From contig NZ_JOEK01000008.1 in the NCBI RefSeq assembly GCF_000719135.1, forward strand, positions 1 to 64,000: 64,000 nucleotides of DNA, given 5' to 3'. Below are positions 26,255 through 33,829 of the stretch, piece after piece. Made by a program: the position numbers and the translations under genes. This DNA is from Streptomyces avicenniae (GTDB taxonomy: Bacteria; Actinomycetota; Actinomycetes; Streptomycetales; Streptomycetaceae). The notes under the pieces were generated by a model, which searched no databases, had not been told where the DNA came from, and saw only the letters and a list, made by a program, of their open reading frames with translations. Numbering within the stretch: the first letter of the stretch is position 1; each line of letters begins with the position of its first letter.

Positions 26255-26824
26255 GTGGATCTCCCCGTCCTGCGCGCTGAGTTGGTCTCGGTCTTCGGGG
26301 CGGGTCGGCTGGTGGCCGTTCCGGACGAGCGGTTGAATCCGCTGGTCACGCACCCGGAGACGCGGCGTTTCCTCACCGAGGTGGGCCTGCCTGTCGTGGA
26401 CGGTTTCGTCTACGACCCGCTGGAGTACCTGGCGGTGGGGCTGCCGGACGCGGTCGATGACGATCCGGAGTTCGCCGAGGTGGAGGGCCTGCCGGAGACG
26501 GCAGGTCACTGGGTACCGCTCGGCTACTGCTTCGGCGACCAGATCCGCCTCGACGGCGCCACCGGCCTCCTGTGGGAACTGATCGACGGCACCGTGGTCA
26601 ACACCCGCATCGATCTCTTCACCCGCACCCTGCTCGCCCTCCACCGCCGCTGGGACATCTTCCGCCCGGCAGTCCCGTACCTCTCCCGTCTCTCCGCCGC
26701 ACAGGCCGCGGAGGCCGAGATCCGGACGGTGGACCCGACCGTCCTCGACCCCGACGCGCCGGGCCAGGACAAGCCGGAGCGCCACTGGAACCGCGTCCTC
26801 GACTGCCTCGCCCACTGCCACTGA
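26255..26824 (+). CDS. SUKH-4-like immunity-type protein
   Basis: A 189-residue protein resembling the SUKH-4 group: an N-terminal FGAGRLVAVPDERLN, TRRFLTEVGLPVVDGFVYDP, a central VPLGYCFGDQIRLDGATGLL, and DGTVVNTRIDLFTRTLLALH. SUKH proteins are common as immunity proteins for contact-dependent or polymorphic toxins, but orphan copies abound in streptomycetes. No cognate toxin lies beside it. The GTG start follows AGGAGGGG. The assignment rests on motif impression, not alignment. Confidence 0.6.
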   Translation: MDLPVLRAELVSVFGAGRLVAVPDERLNPLVTHPETRRFLTEVGLPVVDGFVYDPLEYLAVGLPDAVDDDPEFAEVEGLPETAGHWVPLGYCFGDQIRLDGATGLLWELIDGTVVNTRIDLFTRTLLALHRRWDIFRPAVPYLSRLSAAQAAEAEIRTVDPTVLDPDAPGQDKPERHWNRVLDCLAHCH

Positions 26825-27031
26825 CCCCGCCCCCGCCATCCGCACCGACGACGAGGTACGAGCCGGACGCTTTCCGGCGGCTGCGCCGCGGCATCACCAC
26901 CTACGCGTGAGTCGGCCGAGCTGGGCGTTCCTGTCGGACCTGCCTTGCTAGCGTCCGACCCGACCACCGCGCAGACCGCGGCAACTCTCCTCCGAGGTCT
27001 GCCGAATCCGACGATCACGAACGGGTGAGAC

Positions 27032-27346
27032 ATGGAATCCGCCACCTGGGGCACGATCAACGCCCTTGTGCAGTGGCTCGACCGGAACGACGCCAATCCG
27101 CCGGACGTCGTCCGGCTCCTCCGGGTCCTCAAAGTCCAGGAGGAGACCGGGGAAGTGGCCGAGGCCGTGCACGGCGCCATGGGCTCGAACCCGCGCAAGG
27201 GAGCCAGCCACACGTGGACGGACGTCGAGAAAGAGCTGTGCGACGTCATCCTCACCGCGATGGTGGCCCTCGCCACGCTCAATCCCGACGCGGACAAGGT
27301 CTTCCGCGATCACCTCGACCACGTCGCCACCCGCTCGCTGAACTGA
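27032..27346 (+). CDS. MazG-like nucleotide pyrophosphohydrolase
   Basis: A 104-residue all-alpha protein with the metal-binding pattern of the MazG/dUTPase-like family: EETGEVAEA at 37-45 (E37, E38, E41) and EKELCDVI at 66-73. Such proteins hydrolyse non-canonical or signalling nucleoside triphosphates. Its short length suits the single-domain MazG-like group. Located between the SUKH-like gene and argS; its function there is unknown. Confidence 0.8.
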   Translation: MESATWGTINALVQWLDRNDANPPDVVRLLRVLKVQEETGEVAEAVHGAMGSNPRKGASHTWTDVEKELCDVILTAMVALATLNPDADKVFRDHLDHVATRSLN

Positions 27347-27666
27347 ACGGCTCCAGGGGCACCGGCCTCGTCCCACGCGATGCCGGTGCCATGGACCCCC
27401 GCCCCGGCCTCACAGCTGAGGAACGCCGCTCCCGCACACGGCGGTTGACATCGGCGGTGCTCTTCCGGGGGGCGTGATGACGGGCAGCGGGCCGTCCGGG
27501 CCGCAAAGTGCTTGGCGGCCACGCCACTTCTCCTGACAGGCTGTCATACAGGCTCCGGGGCGGGGTGGCCCCGATCACCCGGGCCCTGGACATCTGGCCG
27601 ACCAAGCCGAACACGGCACGCGGCCACGCGCGACGAGCACCGAGTCGAACGGGAGGAGAGACAGGA
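27347..27666. other. Gap of 320 bases before argS
   Basis: No convincing gene. A 13-bp inverted repeat (TGACA-GGC-TGTCA, 27534-27546) lies 120 bases before argS and could be an operator. I looked for a T-box (a conserved TGGNACCGCG) and for a complete tRNA and found neither. A short open frame at 27391-27477 (28 codons) has no ribosome site. Confidence 0.5.
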
Positions 27667-29448
27667 ATGGTGGAGCGGGTACGGCCCCTGGCGAGCGATG
27701 TAGAGGCCGCCGTTCGAGCGGCCATGGCGGCGGCTCTTCCGCCCGAGCACGCGGCGGCGGACCCGCTGGTCCGCCGTTCCGAACACGCGGACTACCAGGC
27801 GAACGTCGCGCTGTCCCTCGCCAGGCGCACGGAGAGCAACCCTCGTGGACTCGCCGAGGCGTTGCGCGATCAGCTCACCGGTGAGGACTGGATCAGGGCC
27901 GTCGAGGTCTCCGGCCCCGGCTTTCTCAACATCACGCTGTCGGACGCCGCGCTGCTCGACCGTCTCGCCGTCAGGGCGCGGGACGACCGGCTCGGTGTGC
28001 CGCGGTCGCAGGCCGCCGAAGTCGCCGTCATCGACTACTCGGGGCCCAACGTGGCCAAGGAGATGCACGTCGGCCACCTGCGCTCCACACTGATCGGCGA
28101 CGCCCTCGCGCGGACTCTGGGCTTCCTCGGCGCGCGTGTCGTCCGGCAGAACCATGTCGGCGACTGGGGAACGCAGTTCGGGATGCTGATCCAGTACCTT
28201 CTCGAACACCCGGAAGCCGCCTGGCGCGACAAGGAGCTGGACGCGTCCGGGACGGCCGGGGCCGTGTCCGCTCTCGACGCGCTGTACCGGGCGGCCCGCG
28301 GCGCGTTCGACGGCGACCCTGCCTTCAAGGAGCGCGCGCAGCGGCGCGTCGTCGCCCTTCAGGCCGGGGACGAGGAGACCACCGCCACGTGGCGGGAGAT
28401 CGTCGCGGAGTCGGAGAACGCGTTCCAGCAGATCTACGAACGCCTCGGCGTACTGCTGACACAGGCCGACGTCAGGGGCGAGTCCTTCTACAACCCGTGG
28501 CTCCAGGAGATCGTCCACGCGCTGCGCGAGAAGGGCGTGCTGGAGGACAGCGAGGGAGCCAAGGTCGTCTTCTTCGACGACATCCGTGGCCCCGAGGACG
28601 AGCCTGTGCCCATGCTGGTCCAGAAGAGCGACGGCGGCTTCGGCTACCCGGCGACCGACCTGGCCACCATCCGCCACAGCATCAGGACCTTTCACGGCAC
28701 CCGCCTCGTCTACGTGGTCGATGCGCGCCAGTCGCAGCACTTCGACATGCTCTTCAAGACCGCCCGTCGCGCCGGCTGGCTCACGGACGACATCCAGGCG
28801 GTGCACGCCGCGAACGGCACGATCAACGGCCCCGACGGCACGCCCTTCAAGACCCGCGCGGGCGGGACCGTACGCCTCGCCGATCTCCTGGACGACGCCT
28901 TGGAGCGGGCGCGGGAGGTCGTCGCCGAGAAGGACCCGGACCTCAGCCCCGAGGAACTCGACGCCGTCGCCCGTGCCGCGAGCATCGGGGCGGTGAAGTA
29001 CGCCGAGCTGTCCACCTCGCGGACCAGGGACTACTCGTTCGACGTCGCCCGCATGATCAGCTTCAACGGGCAGACCGGCGTCTACCTCCAGTACACCCAC
29101 ACCCGCATCGCGTCCCTCCTCCGCCGGGCGGAGGAGGCGGGCCACGGCCGCGGGCGCTTCCGGCCCGCTCTCACCCTGGACCCGGCCGAGCGCGCCCTCG
29201 CGCTCACGGCGGACGAGTTCACCGCCGTGCTCACGGCGGTGGCCCGCACGCTCGAACCGCACCAGCTCGCGAACTACCTGTACACACTCGCCAAGGCGTT
29301 CACCACGTTCTACGAGTCCTGCCCCGTGCTGAAGACCGATGTGCCGACGGAGGTGCGCGACAACCGGCTCGCCCTGTGCGACCTGACCCGCTCGACGCTC
29401 GGCCAGGGGCTCGAACTCCTCGGAATCGCCGCGCTCGAACGCATGTGA
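27667..29448 (+). CDS. argS: Arginyl-tRNA synthetase, probably a second copy
   Basis: Charges tRNA-Arg with arginine. The 593-residue class I enzyme has the N-terminal Add-1 domain (about 1-110), the HIGH-type motif HVGHLRST at 134-141, and DYSGPNVAKEMH just before it. FKTRAGGTVRL stands in the KMSKS position, as in many bacterial ArgRS, and the DALR anticodon domain is C-terminal. The ATG at 27667 has AGGAG upstream. As I recall, the S. coelicolor housekeeping argS lies elsewhere beside lysS; this copy sits alone in accessory DNA, so it may be an extra copy. A spare synthetase could give tolerance to an inhibitor. Only a whole-genome check can tell. Confidence 0.93.
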   Translation: MVERVRPLASDVEAAVRAAMAAALPPEHAAADPLVRRSEHADYQANVALSLARRTESNPRGLAEALRDQLTGEDWIRAVEVSGPGFLNITLSDAALLDRLAVRARDDRLGVPRSQAAEVAVIDYSGPNVAKEMHVGHLRSTLIGDALARTLGFLGARVVRQNHVGDWGTQFGMLIQYLLEHPEAAWRDKELDASGTAGAVSALDALYRAARGAFDGDPAFKERAQRRVVALQAGDEETTATWREIVAESENAFQQIYERLGVLLTQADVRGESFYNPWLQEIVHALREKGVLEDSEGAKVVFFDDIRGPEDEPVPMLVQKSDGGFGYPATDLATIRHSIRTFHGTRLVYVVDARQSQHFDMLFKTARRAGWLTDDIQAVHAANGTINGPDGTPFKTRAGGTVRLADLLDDALERAREVVAEKDPDLSPEELDAVARAASIGAVKYAELSTSRTRDYSFDVARMISFNGQTGVYLQYTHTRIASLLRRAEEAGHGRGRFRPALTLDPAERALALTADEFTAVLTAVARTLEPHQLANYLYTLAKAFTTFYESCPVLKTDVPTEVRDNRLALCDLTRSTLGQGLELLGIAALERM

Positions 29449-29467
29449 CCGCCGGGCCGCGTCCACG

Positions 29468-29501
29468 CCAGGGGTGCCAGCGTCCTTGCTGTCACCCCTG
29501 G
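29468..29501 (+). terminator. Terminator after argS
   Basis: A 9-bp stem (29468-29476 with 29493-29501) with a 16-base loop, 19 bases after the argS stop. The remaining bases to 29734 hold nothing I can support. Confidence 0.6.
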
Positions 29502-29734
29502 TAGGCGGGCCCCGCGAGCCCCGGTCGTGCCGAGGCGTCCCCGTCGGCCCTGGCTCGGCGGGGTCCGGCCCGGCCTCCGTTCCGAGGACAGTGACGCCAG
29601 CGCGTCCAGGGACGGGGTGAGGAACCCCCACCGGGATCAAAGGAACTCCGAGTCCTCCTGCGGTGTCCCCGGCACGAACCGGCGGGTCGGGGCGAAGCTG
29701 CAACTCGTCGGGCGAGACGGCGACCCGACGTGGC

Positions 29735-29989
29735 TCAGGGCGTGAGGCTCCTGCCGACGTGCTCGACGGAGATGATCAACGGCTTCTCGCCGACGACCTC
29801 GTACACGACCCGGTAGAAGCCCACGCGCATGCGCAGAAGGCTCCTGCCGTAGGGGTGGGCGCCAGCGGGTCGGGGATCGTCGGCCAGGAGATTGATGCTG
29901 TCGAGCACCTGATCCGCGCCCTTGGGGTCCTCCTTGACCAGACGAGCGAAGCCTCCCCTGGCTTTCGGATCCCACGTGATCCTGCTCAT
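29735..29989 (-). CDS. RelE/ParE-family toxin
   Basis: An 84-residue protein with the RelE fold: WDPKARGGFARLVKEDPK, a central LADDPRPAGAHPYG, and the C-terminal GFYRVVYEVVGEKPLIISVEHVG with conserved Arg/Tyr residues. RelE toxins cut mRNA in the ribosome. The ATG at 29989 overlaps the antitoxin stop by 4 bases. The antitoxin-first order and coupling are typical of type II modules. Confidence 0.88.
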   Translation of the reverse strand: MSRITWDPKARGGFARLVKEDPKGADQVLDSINLLADDPRPAGAHPYGRSLLRMRVGFYRVVYEVVGEKPLIISVEHVGRSLTP

Positions 29990-30279
29990 CGGCCGTCCCG
30001 TGTCTCCCGGAGAACGTCCTCGTGCGGAACTCCCTCCTCGCCTCGCAGCTTCCGAAGCTCGCTGCGCGCGAGGGCGAGGTCGTCCTCCAGGTCTTCGAGT
30101 ACCGCGGGGTTGATGATCAGGGCGACGATCCGGTCCTCCGCGTCGGTGAGCGCGATGTCGTCGCGGGACTCGGAGATACGGCGGGCCACGGCTCCCAACT
30201 GCCGCTGTGCGTCCGGGATCGACATGACGTCCCAGGGGCCCAGCTTCCTCAGCCCTTCCAACGGCGCGTAGTCATCCAC
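29986..30279 (-). CDS. Phd/YefM-family antitoxin
   Basis: A 97-residue protein with an N-terminal PWDVMSIPDAQRQLGAVARR that is typical of Phd/YefM DNA-binding antitoxins. A charged helical C-terminal part (VLEDLEDDLALARSELRKLR) would wrap the toxin. A GTG start at 30279 has no strong ribosome site; a -10-like GGATACGCT lies about 10 bases upstream, so the mRNA may be nearly leaderless. It heads the two-gene operon and probably represses it. Confidence 0.85.
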   Translation of the reverse strand: MDDYAPLEGLRKLGPWDVMSIPDAQRQLGAVARRISESRDDIALTDAEDRIVALIINPAVLEDLEDDLALARSELRKLRGEEGVPHEDVLRETRDGR

Positions 30280-30447
30280 GCGTCAAGCGTATCCGCCGAC
30301 GAGTGGCGTCGCCCGCCCTTCGACGCGCGCACGTCGCCGAGGCAGGGGGCACTGCCGTTCCTCCCCTCGGAGTGTCAGCGACGTTCCTGCGGCGCGTGCG
30401 GAAGGGATCCGGCCACCCGGCGCCGCGGGGCATGACTCCGGGCGGGG

Positions 30448-30882
30448 ATGTCCGAGCAGGACGAACAGCGCATCCTCGAACACTTCCGCCAGCCCGGCGA
30501 CCGCGCGGCGCCCTGGGGCACGCTGTTCCGGAGAACGTCCTGCGCGGTCGCCTACGCCCACGGAGAACCGGACTGCAACGGCCACTACGGCATCCGGGAA
30601 CTCTGCCCCATCTGCCCGGTGAGCCAGCTCAACCTCTGCGCCTCGGCCTGGAGAGCGCCGAACATGGCCGAAGTGGCGGAAGACGCCCGCCGCCTGGGGG
30701 CCATCGGCGCCATCGAACTCACCGACCGGGCCATCATGGTGAAGGGCCTGGACGAACCGCCGCGCTACCACCTCCGGCACGGCTACGGGCACCAGGTCCA
30801 TGACCGTAGCAAGCCTCACCACCACCGCCGACACGGCCGTGCGGACATCGGCCGGCCCACCGAGGAGACACCCGCACCGTGA
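30448..30882 (+). CDS. Cysteine-rich hypothetical protein coupled to an exonuclease gene
   Basis: A 144-residue protein of unknown function. Its core has five cysteines: C32, C43, and the cluster C53-x2-C56-x7-C64 (ELCPICPVSQLNLC), which could hold zinc or an iron-sulphur cluster. The tail after residue 115 is His/Arg-rich (KPHHHRRHGRADIG). The Cys pattern resembles the end of a larger metalloprotein, such as a radical-SAM enzyme, so it may be a remnant; I cannot tell. Its stop overlaps the exonuclease GTG (GTGA), suggesting a joint role. Confidence 0.55.
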   Translation: MSEQDEQRILEHFRQPGDRAAPWGTLFRRTSCAVAYAHGEPDCNGHYGIRELCPICPVSQLNLCASAWRAPNMAEVAEDARRLGAIGAIELTDRAIMVKGLDEPPRYHLRHGYGHQVHDRSKPHHHRRHGRADIGRPTEETPAP

Positions 30883-31472
30883 TCCACGAGTCCTGGCCGA
30901 GACTGATGATCGTTGACGTCGAGGGCAACGGCGCCGCTCCGCCCGACCTGGTGGAGATCGCCGTGCTACCCCTGACCGGAGGCGTTCCCCATCCGGCGAC
31001 GGCCAGGGCCTGGCTCATCCGGCCACCCGTGCCGGTCACCCCGTTCGCGACACGGGTCCACAAACTCGACAACGCCCACCTCGCCGACTGCCCGCCGTGG
31101 AGCGCGGTGGCCGCCGAGGTGGGCGCGCTGCTCGGGACCGCGTGGATCTGCGCACACAACGCCAGCGTCGAGTACAAGACCCTGCGGCGCCACCTCCCCG
31201 ACTGGAAGCCGGACGGCGTCCTCGACACCCTCCGCCTCAGCCGGGCGACACTTCCCGACGCCCCAGGCCACAACCTCGACGCCCTGATCGAACACCTCGA
31301 CCTGGACCTCTCACAGGCCCCAGGACAGCGACACCGGGCGACGTTCGACGCATACGCCGCCGCCCGGCTCCTGCTGCGCCTGGCGGAGAACTACCCGACA
31401 TGGGAAGGGCTCGCCGAAGCCGCACGGTTGCCCGGTGTCCCGGAACCCGAGGCTCCCCCGACGCTGTGGTGA
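30879..31472 (+). CDS. DEDD-type 3'-5' exonuclease (DnaQ-like)
   Basis: A 197-residue exonuclease-fold protein. The first motif IVDVEGNG gives Asp13 and Glu15. The second motif reads CAHNASVEYKTL, with Glu where the family usually has Asp. The third, HRATFDAYAAARLLL, gives the His and Asp. With three of four acids standard, activity is likely, but the Asp-to-Glu change is worth noting. Family members trim RNA or DNA ends. GTG start coupled to the Cys-rich gene. Confidence 0.78.
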   Translation: MIHESWPRLMIVDVEGNGAAPPDLVEIAVLPLTGGVPHPATARAWLIRPPVPVTPFATRVHKLDNAHLADCPPWSAVAAEVGALLGTAWICAHNASVEYKTLRRHLPDWKPDGVLDTLRLSRATLPDAPGHNLDALIEHLDLDLSQAPGQRHRATFDAYAAARLLLRLAENYPTWEGLAEAARLPGVPEPEAPPTLW

Positions 31473-31763
31473 CGGGTGCGCGGGGCATCCGACCGCGGTG
31501 TCACCAGCCGTGTCGTCGCCGTCCTTGTGCGTCGATGAATCACCTGCGGGGTTGCTGGGTGGATCGAGCGATTCCAGGCCGCGGGTCGCCCCGGTCTTCA
31601 CGGATGTCATGGCGAGATGACGTGTCCAGGGCGGCAGGAATACGCGGGATGCGGTCGAGGTGTCGGCGAAGGTCGGGTAGCACGCGCCCGGCTATGCCAT
31701 GAGCCGGTACGGCGAACGGCCCGACGAGGGTGGACCGGGCTGGTCGCGGCAGGCCCCAGGGAA
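31473..31763. other. Intergenic region before the tRNA
   Basis: No supported gene. Several short open frames lack ribosome sites and GC3 bias. A weak minus-strand likeness to a DUF397 tail (MTSVKTG at about 31590-31611) is too short to call. Confidence 0.4.
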
Positions 31764-31764
31764 A

Positions 31765-31791
31765 CAAAAAACCCCAGCTCAGCTGGGGTTC
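31765..31791 (-). terminator. Rho-independent terminator of tRNA-Leu
   Basis: On the minus strand the hairpin AACCCCAGCTGAGCTGGGGTT is followed at once by a run of T residues (A residues at 31766-31771 on the plus strand). It starts 5 bases after the CCA end of the tRNA. Confidence 0.9.
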
Positions 31792-31795
31792 CTGA

Positions 31796-31883
31796 TGGTG
31801 TCCGAGGGGGGACTTGAACCCCCACGCCCATAAGAGGGCACTAGCACCTCAAGCTAGCGCGTCTGCCATTCCGCCACCCGGAC
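31796..31883 (-). tRNA. tRNA-Leu (anticodon GAG)
   Basis: The 88-base minus-strand sequence folds as a class II tRNA: acceptor GTCCGGG with CTCGGAC, an anticodon stem CTAGC/GCTAG around the loop TTGAGGT (anticodon GAG), a long variable arm, the T-loop GGTTCAAGTCC, and an encoded CCA at the 3' end. It reads Leu codons CUC/CUU. tRNA-Leu genes are frequent insertion sites for actinomycete elements; no integrase or repeated 3' end is seen here. Confidence 0.97.
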
Positions 31884-32092
31884 GAGGTGTGTCGCCGACG
31901 GGGCGGTCGGGCCTCGTACGCGCGCACGAGGCGGGCGACCGCACTCGCCGGGCGGGGCCTGGTCAACCTCAGCTCCGGCACCCGAGCAGGCGCGCTCCGC
32001 CGCCCGCTGGGTGGCGGGTGGAGTCGGCGGATACGCTCCTTGCCCGACGCGACGTCACGCACGTCCGGCGAAGGGGCGACGGGGAGCTGCAT

Positions 32093-32470
32093 GTGAGCGG
32101 CAACGACGAACTGGGCCGACAGATCCTCCACCTGATCGAACAGGATCATCGGTGGCGGGAGGAGAACCCCGATCTGTTCTTCGCGGAGCTGTGTGAGGAC
32201 ATGTGGCGCACCACTCCCGACGACGAAGCCTTGGAGATCTTCGGGATCAGGGCCAGGAACGCCGCCTGGTGGGCGTCGGACGTCGTCGCCTGTGTGGAGA
32301 GGGTGGTGGCCGATCGACCCGGGTGGGCTGCGGGCACGCTGGAGCGCAGCGCCGATCTGTGGTTCGGTGCCCCGGCGGCGGACACACCCGGGCCTTACCT
32401 CGACTGGCTTGCGGAACGCGCCGTGGAGCTGCGCGACGTGCTCGATGCGGAGCGCGCAAGGCGGGCCTGA
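32093..32470 (+). CDS. Hypothetical protein
   Basis: A 125-residue, mostly helical, acidic protein with no domain I recognise. It has Trp-rich segments (RNAAWWASDVVACVER and DWLAERAVELRDVLDAERAR). The GTG at 32093 follows GGGGAG; the longer in-frame reading from 31814 runs over the tRNA and is rejected. It stands alone between the tRNA and the 32575 gene. Confidence 0.65.
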   Translation: MSGNDELGRQILHLIEQDHRWREENPDLFFAELCEDMWRTTPDDEALEIFGIRARNAAWWASDVVACVERVVADRPGWAAGTLERSADLWFGAPAADTPGPYLDWLAERAVELRDVLDAERARRA

Positions 32471-32574
32471 TGCAGGCGTCCCGCCGTGATGACGCCGCCC
32501 GCGGGGTTGAGCGACGCGGAGATCGTGGCGCGGCCGCGGCGCGAGGTCAGCCGTCCGCTCGTCCGCTCACCACG

Positions 32575-32856
32575 TCAGGCGGCGTCCGCGCCCCGTGATG
32601 TCGCGGAGCCGGGCGACGGGCGGGCGTGACGGTGCAGGACGGAGGCGGCGCGCCAGATCCACGCGGCTCCCGCGCAGGCGAGCGCGGTCAGGTGGACGGC
32701 GCGTTCGGGGCCGCCGTCGAGCGCGAGCAGCCACGCGGGAGCGGCCAGCGCGCACGCGACCACCGCGGCGAGGACCGAGGCCGTGACGAACGCGAACATG
32801 ATCTCGACGGTGAGTTCGTCACGCTCGCCCTGCTCGCGAACTGTCATGTCAGGCAC
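32575..32856 (-). CDS. Small two-helix membrane protein (DUF6332-like)
   Basis: A 93-residue protein with two membrane helices (about 16-45 and 55-72), preceded by the charged REQGERDELTVEIMFAF. The start and helix spacing recall the DUF6332 group of small streptomycete membrane proteins; the match is from memory. GTG at 32856 or ATG at 32847 are both possible starts. It lies 51 bases upstream of, and is not overlapping, the GntR gene end on the same strand. Confidence 0.65.
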   Translation of the reverse strand: MPDMTVREQGERDELTVEIMFAFVTASVLAAVVACALAAPAWLLALDGGPERAVHLTALACAGAAWIWRAASVLHRHARPSPGSATSRGADAA

Positions 32857-32907
32857 CCCCGTTGTCCTGTCACCAGGTTACCGCGCCCCTGCCCGCGCGT
32901 GACGGGG

Positions 32908-33756
32908 TCAGTGGTCGGCGTGGACGTCGCCCGTGGTCGCGGCGAGGAGTGGGCGGGGTGTGCCGGGGCCGGTGGGCGGCATGCCGGGGTGGTGGCCGCC
33001 GTGGGGGCCGGTGGCTCCGGTGAGCGGGGCGGCGGGGCCGAGGGTGAGGCGGGAGACGATGCGGTAGCGGTCGCCCCGGTAGAGGGAGTGGCAGTACTCG
33101 ACGACGCGCCGCTCCTCGTCGGTCGTGATCCGCTCGAAGAGGAGCGCGGGCGAGAAGGGCGGCACGTCGAGGAGTGCGGCCTCCGCCTCGCTGACGACGG
33201 TCGGCTCGATCGCCTGGACGGCCTCGCGGACCCGGATGCCGTGCCGGTCGCGCAGGTGGTCGTGGAGGTCCCCGGCCGCCAGGTCCTGCGGCGCGAGTCC
33301 TGGGACGAGGTCGGCCGGGAGGTGCAGGTACTCGACGGCCATGGGGGCGGACGCGACGAGCCGCAGCCGCGCGACGCGCACGACGCGCCCCGCCGGGGAC
33401 ATCCGCAGCTTGCGCCCGACGCGTGCCCCTGCGGCCTCGACGCCGAAGGCGAGGACGCGGCTGCTCCAGGCGCCCGCGGCGGGCGGGACGGTGAACGCCC
33501 CGCCGTCGGCGAGGAGTTCCTGCGTCACCTTGCCCGGGGCGACGAACATGCCGCGGCCGTGTTCCCTGACGAGCCGTCCGGTGGAGACCAATTCGTCCAC
33601 GGCGGCGCGCAGGGTGGGCCGTGAGACGTCCAGCAGGGCGCACAGGGAGCGTTCCGAGGGGATCGCGTCGCCCGGCCGCCGTTCCTCGATCAGGCCGAGC
33701 AGATGGTCGCGCACGCGGTCCCGTTTCGGCGCGGTGCCCCGCGGCGTCCTGGTCAT
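32908..33756 (-). CDS. GntR/HutC-family regulator, DasR-like
   Basis: A 282-residue transcription factor with an N-terminal GntR winged helix (GDAIPSERSLCALLDVSRPT) and a UTRA effector domain (PMAVEYLHLPADLVPGL, ending YRGDRYRIVSRL), the same plan as DasR. In this family the ligand is often an amino-sugar phosphate. It lies next to a hexosaminidase and a sugar importer, so it probably controls both. The ATG at 33756 has GGGGAGG upstream; 33795 is the longer alternative. The last 35 residues are a Pro/His/Gly-rich tail not seen in DasR. Confidence 0.85.
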   Translation of the reverse strand: MTRTPRGTAPKRDRVRDHLLGLIEERRPGDAIPSERSLCALLDVSRPTLRAAVDELVSTGRLVREHGRGMFVAPGKVTQELLADGGAFTVPPAAGAWSSRVLAFGVEAAGARVGRKLRMSPAGRVVRVARLRLVASAPMAVEYLHLPADLVPGLAPQDLAAGDLHDHLRDRHGIRVREAVQAIEPTVVSEAEAALLDVPPFSPALLFERITTDEERRVVEYCHSLYRGDRYRIVSRLTLGPAAPLTGATGPHGGHHPGMPPTGPGTPRPLLAATTGDVHADH

Positions 33757-33785
33757 GTCCGCCTCCCCGTCCCGCCGGTGAACGT

Positions 33786-33803
33786 TGACCAGCATATGAC
33801 CAG
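33786..33803. promoter_or_regulatory. Paired TGACCAG boxes before the GntR gene
   Basis: Two direct TGACCAG copies (33786-33792 and 33797-33803) are spaced 11 bp apart, one helical turn, 30 bases upstream of the GntR start. A CTGGTCA half-site is close to the TTGGTCA found beside the importer box at 35668-35679. Probable autoregulatory site; inferred. Confidence 0.45.
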
Positions 33804-33829
33804 TTGACGCGCGCGGCCCGGGGCGGCCG

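Noticed and set aside
27347-27666. T-box riboswitch or tRNA upstream of argS
   Set aside because: No conserved TGGNACCGCG antiterminator and no complete cloverleaf could be drawn.
31435-31620. Small ORF/DUF397-like tail near the tRNA
   Set aside because: Only MTSVKTG resembles the DUF397 end; no ribosome site or codon bias.
31796-31883. tRNA-Leu as a filled attachment site
   Set aside because: No integrase, excisionase or direct repeat of the tRNA 3' end was found in the window.
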